From: Muribaculaceae bacterium
GTDB taxonomy: Bacteria; Bacteroidota; Bacteroidia; Bacteroidales; Muribaculaceae
Length of the DNA stretch: 64,000 nucleotides
Direction of reading: 5' to 3'
Assembly (NCBI GenBank): GCA_017454355.1
Contig: JAFTDD010000084.1
Span: forward strand, 1-64,000
This document shows, piece after piece, positions 59,030 to 64,000 of this stretch (positions are counted from its first letter, which is position 1; the number at the start of each line of letters is the position of its first letter). Both the position numbers and the translations under genes were made by a program. The notes beneath the pieces are model-generated. The model had not been told where the DNA came from, ran no database searches, and worked only from the letters and a program-made list of their open reading frames with translations.

Positions 59030-60267
59030 TTGAAGTCACACGCCATAAGTTCCCCAACGGGCTCACCCTACTGCATCACCACAACACGTCCACCGTCATG
59101 GCGGCGCTTGTGGTGATGTATGATGTCGGGGCACGCGATGAAGTGCCCGGCGCTACTGGCATAGCCCATCTCACCGAGCATCTCATGTTCTCCGGCAGCC
59201 GTCATGTGCCGGACTTTGACGACGCGTTGCAGCGCGCCGGCGGAGTCAGTAACGCTTGGACGAGTTGCGATGAGACAATCTACTATTGTGTGCTGCCGGC
59301 CGTTAACATCGAGACTGCATTTTGGCTCGAGAGCGACCGTATGCTCCACTTGAACCTGGACGACGAGAGCATCAACACTCAGCGAAGTGTTGTTATCGAG
59401 GAATTCAAGCAGCAGGCTCTCAATGTGCCGTACGGCGATGTGGAACACTTGCTATTGCCGTTGGCTTATCGCGTCCATCCTTACCGTTGGCCCGTGCTGG
59501 GTCGCACTGTCGAAGAATTGGAGCGCGTTGATAACGATACGGTGCGTGCTTTTCACGACAATCACTACGACGTGTCGCGTGCCACAGTGTGCGTCAGCGG
59601 CAACGTGCCGGTTGAGCGGGCCATTTCCCTTACCGAGCGATGGTTTGGTGATATTGAGCCGCGCGCACTTGCGCCACGACAGTTGCCGGCCGAACCATTC
59701 CAACAAGAGCACCGCGCTCTAATGGTCGAGCGCCATGTGCCAGCCACTGCCATCTATCGTGCCTACCACATGCCGGCAAGAGCCGATGCGGCTTTTTATG
59801 CCGCCGACCTGCTGAGCGATGTGCTTGCCAACGGACAGTCATCGCGTTTCTTCAAGCACATCCTGAGCAATGGAAAAGTGTTCACAGAACTCGACGCTTC
59901 GGTGGGCGGCACAATTGACCCGGGATTGTTCTATATACGCGGGCGCCTTTGTGACAATGTGAATGTAGAGAGTGCCATGAAACTGGTTGACGATGAGATT
60001 AGCCGATTGCAGGACGACGGGCCATCGCAATACGAGGTCGACAAATATACCAACAAGGCATTGTCTCACTCAATGTTTGAAAACGTCGACTATATGGCCC
60101 GTGCCATCAAACTATGCCAAATGGAGCACATGCTCGGTGACGCTAATTTAATCAACACCGAGGAGGCTCGCTACCGGGCGGTCACGCCCGATGACGTGCG
60201 TGAGGCGGCGCGTACAATCCTCCGCCCCGACAACTGCTCCACACTCACCTACTCCACCACCAATTAA
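59026..60267 (+). CDS. M16-family zinc peptidase
   Basis: A 413-residue pitrilysin-family protein with the inverted zinc motif HLTEH (in GIAHLTEHLMFSGS) and the downstream glutamate in RSVVIEEFKQQ. A second inactive-type half completes the M16B layout. There is no signal peptide, so it is probably cytoplasmic, where such enzymes degrade peptides or trim signal peptides. The start is a GTG overlapping the cyclophilin stop by four bases. Confidence 0.93.
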   Translation: MIEVTRHKFPNGLTLLHHHNTSTVMAALVVMYDVGARDEVPGATGIAHLTEHLMFSGSRHVPDFDDALQRAGGVSNAWTSCDETIYYCVLPAVNIETAFWLESDRMLHLNLDDESINTQRSVVIEEFKQQALNVPYGDVEHLLLPLAYRVHPYRWPVLGRTVEELERVDNDTVRAFHDNHYDVSRATVCVSGNVPVERAISLTERWFGDIEPRALAPRQLPAEPFQQEHRALMVERHVPATAIYRAYHMPARADAAFYAADLLSDVLANGQSSRFFKHILSNGKVFTELDASVGGTIDPGLFYIRGRLCDNVNVESAMKLVDDEISRLQDDGPSQYEVDKYTNKALSHSMFENVDYMARAIKLCQMEHMLGDANLINTEEARYRAVTPDDVREAARTILRPDNCSTLTYSTTN

Positions 60268-60318
60268 CTAATTACTAATTATAAACTCGTTTTCAGCCAA
60301 CGGGTATTACTAAAAGGA

Positions 60319-60369
60319 AAGGCAGGTTATCGGGCTCCTCGGTTTGGGGTCGGCACGATGACCTGCCTT
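60319..60369. ncRNA. Structured element with a 14-bp stem, possible small RNA
   Basis: AAGGCAGGTTATCG at 60319-60332 pairs with CGATGACCTGCCTT at 60356-60369, with one G-U pair. The loop can form an inner hairpin of CTCC with GGGG. No T-run follows on the plus strand; on the minus strand the stem is followed by TTTCCTTTT. I do not recognise a known RNA family. Confidence 0.4.
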
Positions 60370-60482
60370 CTGGCATTGAGTTAATTGGTACGGTAGATTA
60401 ATTAATCAGATAGTTAAGCAATCTCTATGAAATTTCAGCCTTAAGTGGTGCAGTGTTTTGTTTGTGGCACAGATTATTGAAA

Positions 60483-60519
60483 AGGTCTTGAACCAGCCAT
60501 ATACGGCGGTTCAAGACCT
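60483..60519 (-). terminator. Terminator of gdhA
   Basis: AGGTCTTGAACC at 60483-60494 pairs perfectly with GGTTCAAGACCT at 60508-60519; inner CAGCC/GGCGG adds a little. It starts 13 bases after the gdhA stop on the minus strand and is followed there by TTTTCAATAA. Confidence 0.7.
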
Positions 60520-60531
60520 ATATTATACTTG

Positions 60532-61872
60532 TCAAATGATGCCTTGTCCCATCATGGCGTGGGCAACCTTCATAAATCCGGCGATATTGGCACCCTTCAT
60601 GTAGTTCATATACCCATCGGGTTCCTCACCGTAACGGCAGCACTGGTCATAGATGTCGGCCATAATCTGGTGGAGGTTCTTGTCGACCTCGGCCGCTGTC
60701 CAATAGATGTGCTGGGCATTCTGGGTCATCTCGAGGCCTGATGTCGCCACGCCACCGGCGTTGACAGCCTTGCCCGGAGCATAAACCATGCGGTTCTCGA
60801 TAAAGTAGTCGATTGCCTCGGCAGTGCAACCCATGTTGCTCACTTCGGCTACCAGCAACACGTTGTTGGCATGCAGTTGCTTGGCATCGTCGAGCGACAC
60901 CTCGTTTTGGGTGGCGCAAGGCATGGCGATGTCAACCTTCTGCTCCCACGGCTTGCGGCCGGCGAAGAACGTTGCCTCGGGGAAGCGCTCGGCGTAGGGG
61001 GCACACACGTCGTTGCCACTGGCGCGGAGTTCAAGCAGGCAGTCAATCTTCTCGGGAGTATTGATGCCGGTCGGGTCGTAGATGTATCCGTCAGGACCGC
61101 TGATAGTCACCACTTTGGCGCCAAGTTCGGTCGCCTTGGTGACGGCGCCCCAAGCCACGTTGCCAAAGCCGCTCACGGCCACTGTCTTGCCCTGGAAGTC
61201 GGTGCCCAGGCGCTTGAGCATGCTCTGCACATAGTAGCATGCGCCAAAGCCGGTCGCCTCGGGACGGATGCGCGAACCGCCAAACTCGAGGCCCTTGCCG
61301 GTCAGTGTACCGGTACACTCGCGAGTGAGTTTTTTATACATACCATAGAGGTAACCGACCTCGCGGCCGCCAACGCCGATGTCGCCGGCAGGCACGTCCA
61401 TATCAGGACCGATGTTGCGCCACAACTCCAGCATGAACGCTTGGCAGAAACGCATAATCTCGGCATCACTCTTGCCGCGCGGACTGAAGTCAGAGCCGCC
61501 CTTGGCACCGCCCATCGGCAGCGTGGTGAGCGCGTTTTTGAACGTCTGCTCGAAACCGAGGAACTTCAATATTGACAGGTTCACCGAAGCATGGAAACGA
61601 AGGCCTCCCTTATACGGGCCAATGGCGTTGTTAAACTGCACGCGGTAGCCGAGGTTAGTCTGCACCTCGCCATTGTCGTCGACCCATGTCACACGGAAGG
61701 TGAAAATGCGGTCAGGCTCAACCATGCGCTCGATAATTTTTGCTTTCTCAAACTCGGGGTGCTTGTTGTACTCATCCTGCACGGTGAGCAACACCTCGCG
61801 GACGGCCTGGAGATACTCCTTCTCGCCGGGGTGCTTGGCCTCGAGGTCAGTCAAGATTTTCTCAACATTCAT
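60532..61872 (-). CDS. gdhA: Glutamate dehydrogenase, NADP-type hexameric
   Basis: Reductive amination of 2-oxoglutarate, the main ammonia assimilation route in many Bacteroidales. The 446-residue protein belongs to the small hexameric family: glutamate-binding GPYKGGLRFHASVN, catalytic Lys in LPMGGAKGGSDF, and the Rossmann motif VAVSGFGNVAWGA. The Ser-Gly-rather-than-acidic end of beta-2 (TISGPDG) favours NADPH, but cofactor choice needs assay. It is monocistronic, with a promoter at 61951 and a terminator at 60483. Confidence 0.97.
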   Translation of the reverse strand: MNVEKILTDLEAKHPGEKEYLQAVREVLLTVQDEYNKHPEFEKAKIIERMVEPDRIFTFRVTWVDDNGEVQTNLGYRVQFNNAIGPYKGGLRFHASVNLSILKFLGFEQTFKNALTTLPMGGAKGGSDFSPRGKSDAEIMRFCQAFMLELWRNIGPDMDVPAGDIGVGGREVGYLYGMYKKLTRECTGTLTGKGLEFGGSRIRPEATGFGACYYVQSMLKRLGTDFQGKTVAVSGFGNVAWGAVTKATELGAKVVTISGPDGYIYDPTGINTPEKIDCLLELRASGNDVCAPYAERFPEATFFAGRKPWEQKVDIAMPCATQNEVSLDDAKQLHANNVLLVAEVSNMGCTAEAIDYFIENRMVYAPGKAVNAGGVATSGLEMTQNAQHIYWTAAEVDKNLHQIMADIYDQCCRYGEEPDGYMNYMKGANIAGFMKVAHAMMGQGII

Positions 61873-61950
61873 GACTCTGTTTTGATTTTAGATGCCAATA
61901 GTTGTTGTTTGATTTTGTTTAGTTGCAATCCAATGGTGGTTTGCACGTGG

Positions 61951-61980
61951 CAAAGGTAACTCATTTTTTCGGATTGGCAA
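61951..61980 (-). promoter_or_regulatory. Promoter of gdhA
   Basis: Minus-strand TTG (plus-strand CAA, 61978-61980) and TACCTTTG (plus-strand CAAAGGTA, 61951-61958), 19 bases apart. The leader is about 70 bases. Confidence 0.75.
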
Positions 61981-62197
61981 CGTTTTTTGGCGAATATTTT
62001 CAAAAAAAGTGAAAATTTTTTATCTCTCGAACTCTTTTTTTAATGGACGATTTGAGCCGTTTTTTGGCCAAGACGCCGGCAAAAAGTTAAAAGTTAAAAC
62101 TTCCACACGATTTTTCAATTCTTTTCTAAATAAATATTCCGCCGCCAATGTCAAGTTAACACAATCACGCCTTGCCATAAAAATATTGCGACACCGC

Positions 62198-62227
62198 TTG
62201 TCAATTCACGCAAATGTTGTAATTTTG
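62198..62227 (+). promoter_or_regulatory. Promoter of serC-serA
   Basis: TTG at 62198-62200 and TAATTTTG at 62220-62227 with 19 bases between. The predicted start near 62234 leaves a leader of about 40 bases. Confidence 0.75.
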
Positions 62228-62272
62228 CGGTGAATGATTTCGCATAATTAATATCACTAAATAATAAATGAT

Positions 62273-63340
62273 ATGAAGAAACACAATTTCTACGCCGGCC
62301 CGTCGATTATGAGCCAGTACACTATCGACCACTGCATCGATGCCATCCACGACTTTGCCGGCACCGGCTTGTCCATCCTCGAGATTTCACACCGCAGCAA
62401 GGAGTTCAGTGCTGTTATCGAGAAGGCCGAGCAGTTGTTCAAAGAACTGCTCGACATCCCCGAGGGCTATCGCGTGATCTTCCTCGGCGGCGGCGCCAGC
62501 CTGCAGTTTGCAATGGTGCCGATGAACTTGATGCGTACCCGTGCCGCTTACCTCGACACCGGCACCTGGGCCAACAAGGCCATCAAGGAGGCCAAACTCT
62601 TTGGCGAGGTGGAAGTCGTGGGCTCATCCAAGGCCGACAACTACACCTATATTCCAAAAGGATATGTCGTGCCCAAAGACGTTGACTATTTCCACATCAC
62701 CACCAACAACACCATCTACGGCACCGAAATCCGTCACGACATGGACGTGCCTGTGCGATTGGTAGCCGATATGTCGAGCGACATCTTCTCGCGTCCGGTT
62801 GATGTGTCGAAGTATGACCTCATCTATGGTGGCGCGCAGAAGAACGTCTCACCCGCCGGTGTCACGTTTGTCATCGTGCGCGAGGACGCTCTGGGGCACG
62901 TCGATCGCGTCTTGCCCACTATGCTCAACTACAAGACCCATGTTGAGAAGGGCTCGATGTTCAACACGCCGCCGGTGTTCCCGATTTATGCAGCCCTGCA
63001 GACCCTCGAGTGGTATAAGGAGTTGGGCGGCGTAAAGGAACTGCAACGTCGCGATGAGGAGAAGGCCGCCGTGCTCTACGATGCCATCGATGGCAGCCGC
63101 ATGTTTGTCGGCACAGTACATCCCGAAGACCGTTCTATCATGAACGTGTGCTTTGTGATGAAACCGGAATATAAGGAACTCGAGGCCGACTTCCTTGCCT
63201 TCGCTACCGAACGTGGCATCGTCGGCATCAAGGGGCACCGCAGTGTGGGCGGCTTCCGCGCCTCGCTTTACAACGCGCTGCCGCTCGAGAGTGTCAAGGT
63301 GCTAACTCAGGCAATGCACGACTTTGAAGCAACCCATTAA
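62273..63340 (+). CDS. serC: Phosphoserine aminotransferase
   Basis: PLP enzyme converting 3-phosphohydroxypyruvate and glutamate to phosphoserine; also used in pyridoxal phosphate synthesis in some bacteria. The 355-residue protein has the N-terminal NFYAGPSIM, the phosphate-binding [12 protein letters not shown] and the PLP-lysine region [14 protein letters not shown]. serA, whose product supplies its substrate, follows after 17 bases. The stop codon begins a family C motif (TAACGACTA). Confidence 0.97.
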   Translation: MKKHNFYAGPSIMSQYTIDHCIDAIHDFAGTGLSILEISHRSKEFSAVIEKAEQLFKELLDIPEGYRVIFLGGGASLQFAMVPMNLMRTRAAYLDTGTWANKAIKEAKLFGEVEVVGSSKADNYTYIPKGYVVPKDVDYFHITTNNTIYGTEIRHDMDVPVRLVADMSSDIFSRPVDVSKYDLIYGGAQKNVSPAGVTFVIVREDALGHVDRVLPTMLNYKTHVEKGSMFNTPPVFPIYAALQTLEWYKELGGVKELQRRDEEKAAVLYDAIDGSRMFVGTVHPEDRSIMNVCFVMKPEYKELEADFLAFATERGIVGIKGHRSVGGFRASLYNALPLESVKVLTQAMHDFEATH

Positions 63341-63357
63341 CGACTATCAACTTAACT

Positions 63358-64000
63358 ATGAAAGTATTAATTGCAACCGAAAAGCCTTTTGCACCGGTGG
63401 CGGTTGACGGCATCCGCCAAGTGCTTGAGCAGGCAGGCCACAAGGTGGCTCTGCTGGAAAAAGGCAGTCACGACGACCTTGTTGCCGCCGTGCACGATGT
63501 GACCGGACTGATTGTTCGCAGCGACAAGGTCACCAAGGATGTTTTTGATGCCGCACCACTGCTCAAGGTGGTTGTTCGCGCCGGTGCCGGATATGACAAC
63601 ATCGACCTCGATGAAGCCACGGCTCATGGCGTGTGTGTGATGAACACCCCGGGACAGAACGCCAATGCAGTTGCCGAACTCGTGATGGGAATGCTTGTCA
63701 CCCTCGTGCGCAACCGCTATGACGGCACCAGTGGCACCGAACTGCTGGGCAAGACGCTGGGCATACATGCTTATGGCGCAGTGGGTCGCAACGTGGCGCG
63801 CATCGCCAAGGGCTTCGGCATGAAGGTGAGCGCGCTCGACCCGTTTGTGGCCGATGAGGTTATGGAGGCCGACGGCATCCAACCGGTGCACAGTGTGGAG
63901 CAACTCTATGCCGACAACCAAATTGTCAGTTTGCACATACCGGCTAACGACCAGACGCGTCGTTCGGTGACCGAGCGACTGCTCACTTCGATGCCCAAAG
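63358..64000 (+). CDS. serA: D-3-phosphoglycerate dehydrogenase, 3' end beyond the window
   Basis: First enzyme of serine synthesis, NAD-dependent. The visible 214 residues start MKVLIATEKPFAPVAVDGI and include VRAGAGYDNIDLDEA, NTPGQNANAVAELVMGM and the nucleotide-binding segment LGIHAYGAVGRNVARIAKGFG. The first Gly of the classical GxGxxG is replaced in HAYGAVG, a variant also found, as I recall, in other Bacteroidales SerA proteins. The frame stays open to the last base, so the gene is cut by the window end, not by mutation. Confidence 0.95.
   Translation, partial: MKVLIATEKPFAPVAVDGIRQVLEQAGHKVALLEKGSHDDLVAAVHDVTGLIVRSDKVTKDVFDAAPLLKVVVRAGAGYDNIDLDEATAHGVCVMNTPGQNANAVAELVMGMLVTLVRNRYDGTSGTELLGKTLGIHAYGAVGRNVARIAKGFGMKVSALDPFVADEVMEADGIQPVHSVEQLYADNQIVSLHIPANDQTRRSVTERLLTSMPK

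Larger units (their letters stand above)
61873..62272. other. Divergent intergenic region between gdhA and serC
   Basis: Contains the gdhA and serC promoters. Between them (about 61985-62195) are several T-runs and A-runs with an AT-rich average, and no credible gene. Nothing else is recognisable. Confidence 0.6.

Noticed and set aside
60483..60519. GGTTCAAGACC as a tRNA T-arm
   Set aside because: It is one arm of a simple perfect hairpin behind gdhA; no acceptor, D or anticodon arm can be drawn.

Overview
The window reads as a chromosomal segment of a Bacteroidota bacterium, most likely order Bacteroidales (a Muribaculaceae-like gut lineage is my guess from gene content and a GC of roughly half). 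Supporting signs are repeated promoters of the Bacteroidota type (TAnnTTTG, often with TTTG or TTG about 19-20 bases upstream), start codons without Shine-Dalgarno sequences, a complete nqrABCDEF operon, DUF4293, an M49 dipeptidyl peptidase III of the HECLGH type, an HU-CCDC81/SPOR-type protein and a dockerin-tailed leucine-rich-repeat protein. I see no tRNA, rRNA, CRISPR array, transposase or prophage.

Layout. 0.3-2.5 kb: acetate pathway (pta-ackA). 2.6-3.8 kb: four small genes (two YtxH-like, one holin-like membrane protein, one unknown). 4.0-6.3 kb: an ECF-like sigma factor and, convergent to it, dnaA. 6.7-9.3 kb (minus): nhaD, DUF4293, nadC. 9.4-11.7 kb (plus): rlmH, msrA, a B3/B4-domain gene, a Sua5/YrdC gene. 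11.7-22.0 kb (minus): trkH-trkA-dxs with a small membrane protein, mutS2, a serine hydrolase lipoprotein, miaA, an exported unknown. 22.3-27.3 kb (minus): a 1065-residue LRR/dockerin protein and a TPR-transmembrane-AraC regulator. 27.5-31.0 kb (minus): rimO-ftsY, a LysE-type exporter, yraN. 31.2-38.8 kb (plus): prfA, dxr, rseP, an rRNA methyltransferase, DPP III, an AlkD-like HEAT protein. 38.8-47.9 kb (minus): a seven-gene signalling locus. 48.2-54.2 kb (plus): Na+-translocating NADH:quinone reductase. 54.4-57.6 kb (minus): HU/SPOR protein, TPR protein, MscS channel. 57.7-60.3 kb (plus): unknown, cyclophilin lipoprotein, M16 peptidase. 60.5-61.9 kb (minus): gdhA. 62.3-64.0 kb (plus): serC and the 5' part of serA.

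The most system-like region is 38.8-47.9 kb: FHA protein, two membrane Ser/Thr kinases, a membrane PP2C phosphatase, an FHA membrane protein, a double-FHA membrane trypsin-like protease and an exported WG-repeat-like protein, all on one strand and nearly contiguous. It looks like a self-contained phosphorylation circuit that ends in a protease across the inner membrane. Its biological output is not evident.

The second main observation is a set of short dispersed repeats between co-directional genes: a GC-rich hairpin family (A, six copies), a GC-rich family with the core ATGCCGCGCGCCC (B, six copies), and a TAACGACTA family (C) that often begins with the stop codon of the upstream gene. Some copies have become coding: two 42-bp B units supply the n-region of a lipoprotein signal peptide, and A and B copies encode the last residues of MiaA and of an exported protein.
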